Shown here: piece by piece, positions 43,877-53,800 of the stretch
How positions within the stretch are numbered: the first letter of the stretch is position 1
Layout: each line of letters opens with the position of its first letter
Assembly (NCBI GenBank): GCA_963977415.1
Contig: CAXBOS010000009.1
Span: 62,001-126,000, forward strand
DNA from: Croceimicrobium sp963977415
GTDB lineage: Bacteria; Bacteroidota; Bacteroidia; Flavobacteriales; Schleiferiaceae
Direction: 5' to 3'
Length of the DNA: 64,000 nucleotides
Translations under genes and position numbers: made by a program
The notes under the pieces: generated by a model
Database searches by the model: none
Told to the model about the DNA's origin: nothing
The model's input: the letters and a program-made list of their open reading frames with translations, nothing else

Positions 43877-44710
43877 TTAGATTTCTATGGAGGTAGCTTG
43901 AAGGATTTCGTAACTGTCTCCATCGTAAATAAAGGCAATAACCTCACAGTTTTCTTTCACTGCATCTACAGGAAGTACAATGCTTTCATTAAAAGTGTTT
44001 GAACCGCTACTTAGGTCGATAGTGGTGCCATAAGTACCAGTAAAAGAGCCGCGGAATACGTGATTGTGAACATAAGCTGTATCTACAGATTTGTCTGGCA
44101 TAGTTTGCGGGGAAACGATATTGTTCTCAGCAAGATAAAGGCAAATCTTCACGTTAGTAGCACTGAAAGTTAAAAGCGTAGCTACCGATCCACTAACATT
44201 TAAAGTAGAGTTGGCAGCATTAAAGCTTTCTTCTTTAAGACTGATTGTAGCTACCGGATCTCTTAAAATTTCTTGGGAAATAGTTGAACCCCAGTCGCCT
44301 TCGCTTTTAATAATGTCTGAGTTTAAATAGTCGATGCGGTTTACAAAACCCACGGGTACACCAAAGAGATTAAAGAAATTGAATAGCTCGGTCCCTTCTG
44401 GGGTATTAAAGGCTTTCGGGTGTTTGTCGTCTACTTGGGCCAAGTTGCCCGCGTGAATGCCTAATAGGATCAGACGGTCTTTGCCATAAATGCTTTGTAA
44501 CTCTTTCGCTTTCGCATTGGCAGCCGGACAGTTATTGCACTTTACCCCGGTAAACTCTTCGAGTAAGATTACATGAAGCGAATCTTGACCACCGCCAATG
44601 GGGCCACCGCCACCACCTTCGCGTTGAATTAAGTAATCTCCTTCTTCAATTTTGTCGCAGGCTCCTAAGAATAAGGCGAGAACAGCGAGACTAAGAAATA
44701 TCTTTTTCAT
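43877..44710 (-). CDS. Omp28-related lipoprotein with thioredoxin-like CxxC
   Basis: 277 residues from ATG 44710 (MKKIFLSLAVLALFLGACD, lipidated Cys18); the frame extends to 44785 but into the DUF6029 gene. A Gly-rich linker (31-41) is followed by LLEEFTGVKCNNC (Cys58/Cys61), LILLGIHAG and FNLFGVPVGFVNR, an Omp28-type domain with thioredoxin-like layout. The role is not settled; the CxxC suggests disulfide chemistry at the outer membrane. Last gene after tlpA and the DUF6029 gene, 2 nt behind the latter. Confidence 0.87.
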   Translation of the reverse strand: MKKIFLSLAVLALFLGACDKIEEGDYLIQREGGGGGPIGGGQDSLHVILLEEFTGVKCNNCPAANAKAKELQSIYGKDRLILLGIHAGNLAQVDDKHPKAFNTPEGTELFNFFNLFGVPVGFVNRIDYLNSDIIKSEGDWGSTISQEILRDPVATISLKEESFNAANSTLNVSGSVATLLTFSATNVKICLYLAENNIVSPQTMPDKSVDTAYVHNHVFRGSFTGTYGTTIDLSSGSNTFNESIVLPVDAVKENCEVIAFIYDGDSYEILQATSIEI

Positions 44711-44712
44711 AA

Positions 44713-45360
44713 TTAAAAGTTTGTCGTTATCATCATAGAGAAGCCATTCGAAGCTGGAACAACGCGGCAAATACCACCTACGCAAAATACTCCTTCTTGT
44801 TGACGTCCGTAGTTAAACTGAAACTTGGTAGTACCGCGTGTATAACCCATTGATACCAAGGGATAGTGTACTCTTAAATCGGGATCAGGATGGCCATAAT
44901 TATAGGCATCTTGAACGGCGAAGAACCACTGCGGCGCAATACTATACTCTAGTAAAAGTAGGGCCCAACTGCCTCGATCCTGATCGGTAAGCATAAGTTG
45001 AGCTTCCGAACGCAAAGAATGCTTGGGCTTAATTTTCCAAAGTATTTCTGCTACCATAGCATTAACGTAAACTATTTCCAATGTGTTGGGGTCCGAAACC
45101 AAATCATCCACTACACCATCAAGCAGTGCGCTACGGTTATAAATGAAATTATAGTAGCTAAAGGTTCCTTTTAGACTCTTATTAATTTTAGTTTTCACCT
45201 CTACGTTAAAATCTTGCGAGTATTGGATGTCTCCAAATCCAGCCCAGTCCTCATAGCCATCAGTTCCAGAAATTGTAGGTACAGAATCAAAACCGGGACG
45301 AGTAATAAAGCTTTTATCTAGCGCATAGCTATTACTAAAGTTCAGGTTTACTAAAGTTCC
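44713..45360 (-). pseudogene. DUF6029-type outer-membrane protein, 3' part after in-frame TAG
   Basis: Continuation, in the same frame, of the gene starting at 46395; it begins right after the TAG (45363-45361) with GTLVNLNFSNSYALDKSF and ends at 44713 with MMITTNF. Residues alternate as in outer-membrane strands. The usual residue at the TAG would be Tyr (GGKYGT in the family, from memory), a one-base change. An apparent start at 45198 is GTG inside this frame. Confidence 0.75.
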
Positions 45361-46395
45361 CTACTTGCCGCCAACTAAAGTTCCTTTGTCAAATTTATAA
45401 GCTATTTCGGCCTGCATTCCGGTTTCGCCATTAGCTTGAACATTGTAGCTATATAATGCGGGCAGCGCGTAAGTGTGTAACTCGGCTAGTGGGGGTTGGT
45501 AATTAATTAGCAGTTCGGTAAAGTTGGCCACTCTTTCTGAGCGAAACAGAAAGTTATCGTAGTATTTGTATCCGAAGATAATTCCTAAATTTCCTTTAGA
45601 GTAAGAGCCATTGGCATAGATGGCGTGACCAGGCTTAAATATAAAGCGGTTACTACTATTTGGGTCTTGTGATTTATAGGCGTATTCACCAAAAATATTA
45701 AAGTTTCCGCTGATGAAATTCGCACGCAAAGAGGCAGCAGCAACGTTTTCCGGCAAGTTGTAAATAGGGTCGGTTGATTCTTCAAAACGGCTAACGGCAC
45801 CAGCCCCAACAATAAGATTGGTGCGACTACTGTTGCCGTTGAATTCGTTAAGATTAAACTCTAAATCACCACCTCGTACAATACCATCACTTGTTTCAAA
45901 GTAAATTCTTTGCCTTCCAACTAAGGCTTTCGCTTTTATGCCTGGTCTAATCTCATAGATTAAGCGTAAACCATCCATCGCATTATCTAGCCCTAGGCCA
46001 CGTTCTTCATAGGTGCGGAAAATTAAACCGCTACCAAACTGCTCATAATAATTACCAACGGTTAAGTCTAAGCCTTCATGTTTATATCGTATGAAGCGAT
46101 AGGGAATACCTTCTCCTTTAAATCCTTCGGGTAAACCGATAAGATTATTTTGGTAATTTTCATAGCGCAAGCCCGCCATGAAATCACCTTTAGAGTAGGT
46201 GAGATTTAGAAAACCCGCAGCTAATAGTCTTTCATCAGGAAAGGCCGTGCCGTTAGGGTCAATGATGGTATCGCGTAAGTAATACTGCGCATTAGTTTGA
46301 AAATTCCCGTGAATTTGTCCGTAATCTTTCTCTGCTTCCTGAGCAAAGGAGAATACACTTACAAAAGTAAAAGCGAGGAATAGTAGTTTTTTCAT
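45361..46395 (-). CDS. DUF6029-type outer-membrane protein, 5' part before in-frame TAG
   Basis: 344 residues from ATG 46395 (MKKLLFLAFTFVSVFSFAQ, signal peptide); the frame opens earlier at 46440 but overlaps tlpA. The protein has repeating beta-strand pattern (YGQIHGNFQTNAQYYL; GLRYENYQNNLIGLPEG; NIFGEYAYKSQDPNS) and ends ...TLVGGK at TAG. With the 216 further codons downstream it would be about 560 residues, the usual size for DUF6029 outer-membrane proteins that accompany TlpA- and Omp28-like genes. Nonsense mutation or sequencing error cannot be separated here. Confidence 0.78.
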   Translation of the reverse strand: MKKLLFLAFTFVSVFSFAQEAEKDYGQIHGNFQTNAQYYLRDTIIDPNGTAFPDERLLAAGFLNLTYSKGDFMAGLRYENYQNNLIGLPEGFKGEGIPYRFIRYKHEGLDLTVGNYYEQFGSGLIFRTYEERGLGLDNAMDGLRLIYEIRPGIKAKALVGRQRIYFETSDGIVRGGDLEFNLNEFNGNSSRTNLIVGAGAVSRFEESTDPIYNLPENVAAASLRANFISGNFNIFGEYAYKSQDPNSSNRFIFKPGHAIYANGSYSKGNLGIIFGYKYYDNFLFRSERVANFTELLINYQPPLAELHTYALPALYSYNVQANGETGMQAEIAYKFDKGTLVGGK

Positions 46396-46420
46396 AGAGC
46401 TTACTTGAGAGGGGCTAAAT

Positions 46421-46933
46421 TTATTCGCTGATTTCTTCACCGCGATTTAATTTCTCAATTAGCTCATAAAGGTGATCTTCATCGCCTGTCATATAACCAT
46501 TATGCTGCCAAACAATTTCCCCACTACCATCTACTAAAAAGGTATGCGGAATATTATTTACGTTTAAGGCTCTTTTTAGTTCCTGATTTTCATCTAAGTA
46601 AACTTCATAGTCCCAACCTTGGCTGGTGATAAAAGGCTTTACTCTTGCTGAGTTTCTTGAGTCATCTACCGATACCGCGATAAGTTTAACTCCTGATTCT
46701 TCCTGCCAATCAACATATTGATCATTTATCGCATTAAGTTCTAAAACGCATGGCTTACACCAGGTGGCCCAGAAGCTTATGATCATTGGCTTTCCGTCAT
46801 TTTCGAGAAGATTGGCATCAATCATATTGCCACTTAGGTCTTTAAGCTGAATATTGGGGATTTTATCTTGTGCAATAGCAGAAAAAGAAAGACTTAGAAG
46901 TAGCAACAGAGTTTTTAAAAGCTTGGTGTTCAT
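46421..46933 (-). CDS. TlpA-like thiol-disulfide oxidoreductase
   Basis: 170 residues with a signal peptide (to about 21) and a thioredoxin fold: ISFWATWCKPC (Cys59, Cys62), VKLIAVSVDDS, and the cis-Pro loop NNIPHTFLVDG. It reduces or oxidises disulfides in the periplasm; the partner is unknown. First gene of the operon with the DUF6029 and Omp28-like genes. Confidence 0.93.
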   Translation of the reverse strand: MNTKLLKTLLLLLSLSFSAIAQDKIPNIQLKDLSGNMIDANLLENDGKPMIISFWATWCKPCVLELNAINDQYVDWQEESGVKLIAVSVDDSRNSARVKPFITSQGWDYEVYLDENQELKRALNVNNIPHTFLVDGSGEIVWQHNGYMTGDEDHLYELIEKLNRGEEISE

Positions 46934-47039
46934 TTTAACTAGGAATAATTTGTTTCAAAAGCAAATTAAGTATTTTCTGCGCACTTGCCACTCATCATTG
47001 CTCTTTAAAAGCTTAAAGTGATGCATCCTTTTGGTGGAA

Positions 47040-47168
47040 TTGAAACTTCTCGAGCTTATTGGATCGCCTTCTTTCTTGGAAATCGGATTTTTTTTCGGGC
47101 GCTTTGAAACTCGAGAAGCCTTTACGAACCGCCTTCTGCCTAAAGAAGTCGGACTTTTTTCGAGCTCT
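47040..47168 (+). repeat. Divergent tandem repeat of about 64 bp, two copies
   Basis: Copy 1 at 47040-47103 and copy 2 at 47104-47168 begin TTGAAACT, share CGCCTTCT and TCGGA followed by a T run and CG(A/G)GC, and end in GCT or TCT. Copy 1 has CTTCTCGAG where copy 2 has CTCGAGAAG, which together form a 9-bp inverted repeat. It lies in the gap between tlpA and the Omp28-like gene at 47282. The rest of this 348-base gap (46934-47281) shows no gene. Confidence 0.6.
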
Positions 47169-47281
47169 GTCGTTAACCTTTATTTAGTTCTAATTTCACA
47201 TCACCTTAAATAGGAGGAAAAAAATTTTGATTATAGAGCATTTTATATACTTATACTCGAAGAACAATTAGATTAAAAATT

Positions 47282-47737
47282 ATGAAGAAAAGTTTGCTAA
47301 CCTTAGGGCTAGGTGTCTTAGCAAGCAGCAGCTTATTTGCTCAGTTACCCGTGAGTACTACTGCAGAGAATAAGAACGTAGTTCTTGAAGAATTTACTGG
47401 TATTTACTGTACTTTCTGTCCTGATGGGCACTTAAGAGCAACAAATTTAAGAGCTGCAAACCCTGGTGATGTTGTATTAATTAACATCCACGCAGGTTCA
47501 TTTGCTGCTCCAGGTGGAAGTGACCCTGATTTCAGAACCACTTTTGGTACTGCAATTAACAATCAAGCAGGTGTTACTGGTTATCCAGCAGGTACCATTA
47601 ACCGTCGTTTTTTCTCAGCTTACAGCCAGTCAGGTACTGGAACGGCAATGGGTCGTGGAGATTGGACTGCTGCTGCAGGAACTATTCTTGCTGAGTCATC
47701 TTATGTGAATGTTGCCTTAGAAGGTGAATTGATTTAA
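47282..47737 (+). pseudogene. Omp28-like T9SS protein, 5' part of a frameshifted gene
   Basis: 151 residues: signal peptide (MKKSLLTLGLGVLASSSLFAQ), then VVLEEFTGIYCTFCPDGH (Cys43/Cys46), a thioredoxin-like Omp28 domain with LINIHAGSFAAPGG and GYPAGTINRRFF. The frame ends at TAA 47735-47737. Restoring one G at 47731 (GAATTGGATTTAAG) gives EGELDLSTNTLTVDVELYFTG and joins the next frame. So this is the N-terminal part of one protein of about 676 residues. Confidence 0.82.
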
Positions 47738-49311
47738 GTACCAATACACTTACTGTTGACGTCGAATTGTATTTCACCGGTAGTAATGCACCTGCAAGTG
47801 GCGTGAATTTAAACGTTGCTTTATTGCAAAACAATATCGCTGGTCCTCAAACTGGTGGTAGTTCAAACCCAAGTCAAATGTTACCTGACGGACAATACAA
47901 TCACCAACACATGTTACGCGATATGCTAACTGGTCAGTGGGGTGAAGTTATCACTACTACCACTTCTGGTACAACAGTTACTCGTCAGTATACTTTCCCA
48001 ATTCCAGCTGCTATTAATGGTATTCCCGTTTCTGTTGGAGATTTGGAAATTGCTGCTTTTGTAGCTGAAGGTCAAGTGGAAGTTATTTCTGGTGCAATGG
48101 GTCCTATTACTTATACTGCTCCAGCTGGTTCAATTGTAGCTGATTTAGCGGCTGCGGCTGGTGCTTCAGGTGCTGCAAGCTATTGCGATCCTAATGTCAC
48201 TCCAGAAATTACAGTAACAAACAATGGTAGTGTTGCGGTAAGTAACTTTGATGTTTCTTACAGTTTAAATGGTGGTACTCCAGTTTCTCAAAACGTAAGC
48301 GCTTCTTTAGGCGCTGGTGCTTCGACTACAATTACCTTCCCAGGTGCTACTTTAGCAGCAGGCGAAAATGTAATTGCTTACGAAGTTTCTACAGCTAATA
48401 ACCCGAATTTATATGACTTATCTAGCGCCAATAACATTGCAGCTAGTGGCGTTTTAATTCAGGTTCCCAACACTCCTTTTGCAACTTCGCATTATGAAGA
48501 TTTCGAGTCTTACGCATTAGGTGGTAGAGCGTTCAGCAATAGTTTGACTATTAACCCTGATGGAGCAAGATTTTTCGTAGTTGATCAAGGGGTAAACTCT
48601 TCAATCAATTTTAATCTTGGTGGTTACGGTAATTCAGCGAAAAGTTTACGTTGGAACTTCTACAGCATTGCTGCAGGAATCGAGTCTAGCTTACTTTACG
48701 AAAAATTAGATCTTACTGGAACTTATGATAACCGTATTGTATTTGATTATGCTCACTCGCAGTATCAAAGTTCTGCAGATCAGTTGGAAGTGAAAGTTTC
48801 TGATGATTGCGGTGCTACTTGGTCTACTGTATTCTCTAAATCAGGTGCTGCTTTAGCAACTGGTCCGGCTCAGCAAGGTAACTGGTATCCAACCTCTAGT
48901 GATTGGGTTACTGAATCAATTGATTTGTCAGCTTATAACGGAACAGGCGAATTATTAGTTCAGTTTACGGGCTTATCAGATTTTGGTAACAACCTTTATA
49001 TCGATAACATCCAATTCCAAAACAACACTTATGTTGGTTTAGAGGAAGAAGCTTTAAGTCAAGCTTTCGATTTCTATCCTAACCCTGCAAGTGATAATTT
49101 CACTTTAGATTTTGATTTAGCGGCTTCTGCAACTGTAAGCGCTACTATCATTGATGTAACTGGAAGAGAAGTTTTAGTAATCGCTCAAGACGAAGTTCTT
49201 AAAGGTGCTAAAAGCTTAACTACTTCTGTTGCTAACCTAGAAGCTGGTGCGTATATCGTACAAGTTGAAATTAATGGTGAAGTTTCTCAAGAGAAGCTTA
49301 TCATTAAGTAG
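47731..49311 (+). CDS. Omp28-like T9SS protein, 3' part of the frameshifted gene
   Basis: The frame begins at the lesion; the TTG at 47767 only looks like a start. It contains the rest of the Omp28-like domain, a CARDB-like repeat (ITVTNNGSVAVSNFDVSYSL ... ENVIAYEVSTANNP), a MAM-like jelly-roll region (FESYALGGRAFSNSL; YIDNIQFQ) and a T9SS tail (FYPNPASDNFTLDFDL ... GEVSQEKLIIK). Product would be a surface or secreted protein. Confidence 0.82.
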   Translation, partial: DLSTNTLTVDVELYFTGSNAPASGVNLNVALLQNNIAGPQTGGSSNPSQMLPDGQYNHQHMLRDMLTGQWGEVITTTTSGTTVTRQYTFPIPAAINGIPVSVGDLEIAAFVAEGQVEVISGAMGPITYTAPAGSIVADLAAAAGASGAASYCDPNVTPEITVTNNGSVAVSNFDVSYSLNGGTPVSQNVSASLGAGASTTITFPGATLAAGENVIAYEVSTANNPNLYDLSSANNIAASGVLIQVPNTPFATSHYEDFESYALGGRAFSNSLTINPDGARFFVVDQGVNSSINFNLGGYGNSAKSLRWNFYSIAAGIESSLLYEKLDLTGTYDNRIVFDYAHSQYQSSADQLEVKVSDDCGATWSTVFSKSGAALATGPAQQGNWYPTSSDWVTESIDLSAYNGTGELLVQFTGLSDFGNNLYIDNIQFQNNTYVGLEEEALSQAFDFYPNPASDNFTLDFDLAASATVSATIIDVTGREVLVIAQDEVLKGAKSLTTSVANLEAGAYIVQVEINGEVSQEKLIIK

Positions 49312-49331
49312 GATTAACATACTTTAAAAAG

Positions 49332-49373
49332 TCAGGAAGAAGCATTTTTGCCTCTTCCTGATTTTCTATTTTT
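49332..49373 (+). terminator. Rho-independent terminator
   Basis: Nine-bp stem TCAGGAAGA / TCTTCCTGA with a 12-nt loop, followed by TTTTCTATTTTT. Confidence 0.85.
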
Positions 49374-49396
49374 AACCTTAGTATTAATATAGCCTC

Positions 49397-50116
49397 ATGT
49401 TGAAAAGAAAATTTATAGCTCTAATTCTAGCAATTGTAGCGATTAGTCCTGCATTTGGTCAGAGTTTAATAGTGGAAACCTACGATAGTTTGGTAACTGG
49501 AGATGCTCTTTCGGATAACGATATCTATGGTTATGGTACGGTGAAGAATATTTCTTCGGATAGTGTTTTGGTGCGATTTAAAAGAATTGATGGTAATTAC
49601 AACCTTCTAACAGATAACAATGCAATTTGCTGGGGAATCTGTTTTATCCAATCTATTTCCGTGTCGCCGCCCTCATTTTCAGTTTTATTGGGACCAGGGG
49701 ATACGGCAAGTGCTAGTACCCATGTTTATCCCGATCAAGATGATATTAGTAGAGAAGGAGACATTACTTATGTATTTTTTGACTCTGATAATCCATTGGA
49801 TTCAGCTACTTATACAGTTAAGTACAAAGTAGAAGGCAGTGGCATTTCTGTTAAAGAGATTTCGGCGATGCCAGAATTATCGGTTTACCCAAATCCAGCA
49901 ACGGATCGCCTACAAGTTAATTACTCTGGCCAGAGCGCACAGAATTCTAGCTTTGAAATAATCAATTTAGTAGGCTCAAGGGTTTATTCCAAATCTTTGC
50001 AAGCCAGCGAAAGCACTTTTAATCTTAATATTAGTAATTTGAGTCCGGGAGTTTACTTCTGTGTTTTAAAAGCTGACAATAAGTTAGTTACCTCGAAGAA
50101 ATTAGTAGTTAATTAA
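49397..50116 (+). CDS. Small T9SS-secreted protein of unknown function
   Basis: 239 residues: signal peptide (MLKRKFIALILAIVAISPAFGQ), a beta-rich domain of about 130 residues (GYGTVKNISSDSVLVRFKR; WGICFIQSISVSPPSF; DTASASTHVYPD) and a T9SS tail (SVYPNPATDRLQVNYSG ... VTSKKLVVN). The cargo domain looks Ig-like and resembles domains found in other T9SS proteins, but I cannot name it. Confidence 0.85.
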   Translation: MLKRKFIALILAIVAISPAFGQSLIVETYDSLVTGDALSDNDIYGYGTVKNISSDSVLVRFKRIDGNYNLLTDNNAICWGICFIQSISVSPPSFSVLLGPGDTASASTHVYPDQDDISREGDITYVFFDSDNPLDSATYTVKYKVEGSGISVKEISAMPELSVYPNPATDRLQVNYSGQSAQNSSFEIINLVGSRVYSKSLQASESTFNLNISNLSPGVYFCVLKADNKLVTSKKLVVN

Positions 50117-50141
50117 GTTTCTAAGCCTAAATATTGAAAAG

Positions 50142-50166
50142 AGCCACCTATTATGGTGGCTTTTTT
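50142..50166 (+). terminator. Rho-independent terminator
   Basis: AGCCACC / GGTGGCT stem with a TATTAT loop and six T. Confidence 0.9.
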
Positions 50167-50167
50167 G

Positions 50168-50196
50168 TTTGGTCGTGTATGAAATCAGTAATTTTG
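50168..50196 (+). promoter_or_regulatory. Bacteroidota promoter TTTG-N17-TAATTTTG for ruvA-sprA
   Basis: -33 TTTG at 50168-50171 and -7 TAATTTTG at 50189-50196, ideally spaced; 51 nt before ATG 50248. The clearest promoter in the window. Confidence 0.7.
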
Positions 50197-50247
50197 CCGT
50201 TTTTTAAAGCTAGGCTGCAGCATAATTGAAGTCTATTTGAGAGAGCT

Positions 50248-50826
50248 ATGCTACATTATATAAAAGGATTTTTAGTAGAGGTCAATCCCACCACGGCTAT
50301 CGTCGAGTGCAATGGGCTTGGCTACGAAATTAACATCGGCTTAAATACTTACTCGGCTATTAGCGGACTAAAAGAATTACAGCTCTTTTTACATCCGATC
50401 TACAAGGAAGACTCCCAAACGCTTTACGGTTTTTATTCTAAAAAAGAATGCAGCATCTTTCAACAATTAATTTCAGTTTCTGGCGTTGGGGGTAACACGG
50501 CACGAACAATTTTGAGCAGCCTTAGTCCGGCGGAAGTAATTGCCGGTGTTAGTAGAGAAGATGTAACCATGTTACAATCAGTAAAAGGGATAGGCCTGAA
50601 GACGGCGCAAAGAATAATAATAGACTTAAAGGATAAACTAATTAAGCTTCATGATGATGAGCTTAGCCTACCTCAAGCTTTCGGTGTAAAGTCCGAAGCC
50701 ATAGCAGCTTTGGAGGTTTTAGGCTATAATGCTCGCCAAAGTGAAAGAGTTTTAAATACAATTCTCAAACAATCACCAGATTTCACCATCGAGGAACTAA
50801 TTAAAGCCGCCCTAAAGAAACTTTGA
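50248..50826 (+). CDS. ruvA: Holliday junction branch migration protein RuvA
   Basis: 192 residues. The N-terminal OB domain (AIVECNGLGYEINIG; YKEDSQTLYGF), helix-hairpin-helix motifs (VSGVGGNTARTILSSL; VKGIGLKTAQRIIIDLKDKL) and C-terminal domain III (SEAIAALEVLGYNARQSERV) are complete. RuvA targets RuvB to four-way junctions. Its stop overlaps the sprA TTG start by 4 nt (TTGA). Confidence 0.97.
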   Translation: MLHYIKGFLVEVNPTTAIVECNGLGYEINIGLNTYSAISGLKELQLFLHPIYKEDSQTLYGFYSKKECSIFQQLISVSGVGGNTARTILSSLSPAEVIAGVSREDVTMLQSVKGIGLKTAQRIIIDLKDKLIKLHDDELSLPQAFGVKSEAIAALEVLGYNARQSERVLNTILKQSPDFTIEELIKAALKKL

Positions 50827-53800
50827 GTCTAAAGAAATCATATCTCCTTCTGCTTCTCGCTTTAAGCTCTGTAATGTGGTTTGCCTTTACAGGGAGAAGG
50901 GTGCGTACAACAGCGCGCAGTTCCGTGATAGGAAAATATCTTGCTCCAGCAGATACCAATGAACCCGATTCCTTGAAATACCCCTTTAAACCGGGTCAAA
51001 GTGGTGGCGTTTACGGTTCAAACCCTAGCAATTACAAAGAGGATGTAGTATTTGATGCCAATTCGGGTAATTATTTTGTTTATCAACGCTATGGTCGTTT
51101 TGCCACAAAGTCGCCCATAGTAATGACCCCCGATGAATACCGAAATTATGTAGCCCGTAAACAGGCCTTAGAGTATTGGGATCAGAAAACCCAAAGTGAT
51201 GCCGCCGCTAAGGCAGAAGGGCGAGATCCTGAGTCATCTTTAATCCCGCAAATACAGGTTAATAATGAGTTGTTTAATCGAGTATTTGGCAGCAATACCA
51301 TCGATATTCGTCCCCAAGGTTTTGCTGAACTAACTTTTGGTGGACGCTTTCAACAGATAGATAATCCTATTATTCCAGAGCGTAACCGAAATGTTTTCAC
51401 CTTTAATTTTGATCAGCGCATTCAAATGAATGTAACGGGCAGTATTGGTGAAAAAATGAAGGTGAATGTTAATTACGACACGGAAGCGACCTTCGCTTTT
51501 GAAAATCAAGTGAAACTCGAGTTTACCGGTGATGAAGACGACATAATCAAAAAGCTGGAACTGGGTAATGTAAACTTACCCCTTAATTCATCTTTAATTA
51601 CTGGAGCACAAAGCTTATTCGGGATAAAAGGACAATTCCGATTTGGGAAGTTAAATGTAACCGGGGTTTTCTCCGAACAACGCAGTCAATCCTCGTCGAT
51701 TAATATTCAAGGGGGAGCCACTACCACCGAATTTGAAATATGGGGGGATCAGTATGAAGCGAACCGCCATTATTTCTTATCGCATTACTTTAGAGATAAT
51801 TACGAGGAGTTTCAGCTAAATGCACCTTTAATTACTTCGCCCGTTCAAATTACAAAGGTGGAAGTTTGGGTAACCAATAACCGTCAGAATACCCAGGATA
51901 CAAGGAATATTGTTGCCTTTATGGACTTAGGGGAAAATCGTAATTCGGCTTATCGTAACGGACAAATTCCCGGTCCTGATATTTTTGGAGGAGCAGCCAC
52001 GAACAACATCTTCCCTGATAACTTGGTAAACACTCTTGATCCACAAAGCTTACAAGCTCAGTTTCCCGGCTTAAGAGACATCTCTCAGGTTAATCAAGTT
52101 TTAAATGCTGCGGGATTTAATGAAGCGACCGAATATGTTGAACTAGCTAATGCTAGAAAATTAAATCCTAATGAATTCACCTTTCATCCGCAATTAGGTT
52201 ATATCTCTTTAAATACTGCTTTAAATCAGGATGAAGTTTTAGCGGTATCATTTCAATACACTGCTGGAGGAAGAACCTTTCAGGTAGGTGAATTTAGTAC
52301 CGATGGGGTAACTCCTCCCAATAACTTGGTGGTGAAAATGCTGAAGAGTTTCTTCCTCGATGTACGTTTGCCTTCTTGGGACTTAATGATGAAGAACGTT
52401 TATTCCTTAAGTGCTTTTCAAGTGGGAGCAGATGATTTTCGTTTGCAGGTTATGTACCAAAACGACGAAACAGGGGCTCCAGTACCCTTTCTGCCCGAGA
52501 GCAATTTGCGCAGTGAGCTTTTACTGCGAGTAATGGATTTGGATCGACTTAACCAGAATAATGATCCCTTTCCAGATGGATTTTTCGATTTCATTCCCAA
52601 TCAAACTATTTACCCGCAAAACGGTAGAATTTTCTTCCCGGTGTTGGAGCCTTTTGGTAGCAACTTAGCGAATAAATTAGATTCGGAAGAGGCAAAGGAT
52701 CGATATGTATTCCAACAATTATACGACTCCACCCGATTTGTGGCCCAAAATGAGACGCGCCTTAATAAGTACCTGATTAAAGGACAATTTAAGTCTTCTT
52801 CTAGCAGTGAAATTCAGTTAAATGCCTTTAATATTCCGCCGGGATCCGTTTCGGTAACTGCGGGAGGAACTCGGCTTATTGAAGGGCAAGACTATTCGGT
52901 TGATTATAATCTTGGCCGCGTAAGTATCTTAAATGAAGGCATCCTTAATTCAGGTGTACCCATTAAAGTGGATTTTGAAAACAACGCGCTTTTCAATTTC
53001 CAGACTAAAACCTTTATGGGGGTAAATGCCGAGTATCGCTTTAACGAAAACTTCAACTTGGGCGCCACCTTGGTAAACCTGAACGAAAGGCCGCTTACGC
53101 AGAAGGTGAACATTGGCGATGAACCGATTTCCAATACCATTATTGGTATGAATGGATCGTATAGTCAAGAGTCGCCTTTTTTAACCCGTATGGTAGATGC
53201 CATACCTTTTATTGACACCAAGGAGCCTTCCAACTTTTTAGTCAGTGGTGAAGTGGCACGCATTATTCCCGGGACTCCCAGAGGTATTGAAATTAATGGC
53301 GAGCAAACTACCTTCTTAGATGATTTTGAAAGCAGCCAAACCACGATTGATATTCGTAATCCTAATGCTTGGCGCTTGGCCAGTACCCCTGCGGGTCAGT
53401 TGAATTTATTTCCGGAAGCTTCGGAAAACTCTTTGGCTTATGGCTTCAATCGTGCCCGACTAGCTTGGTATTCTATCGATCCGCTTTTTCACAACGACGA
53501 AGCCAGAACCCCAGACAATATTAGGAATAATAAGGATTTACAATCGACCAACCCCGTTAGGGAAGTATTGGTAAATGAGGTTTTTCCTAACTTGGAATTA
53601 GACCCTTCGCAACCGCGTAATGTGGCTACCCTTGATTTAGCTTTTTATCCAAAAGAAAGAGGTCCTTATAACTACGATGTAGAACCAACAATTTATTCAG
53701 CGGGTCTTAATCAAGAGGGTGAGTTAAACGATCCTAGTTCACGTTGGGGAGGCATAATGCGCGACATTACCGTTACTAACTTTGAAGAGCAAAATATAGA

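Noticed and set aside
47031..47213. 60-codon frame between tlpA and the Omp28-like gene
   Set aside because: It runs through the divergent tandem repeat and matches no protein pattern.
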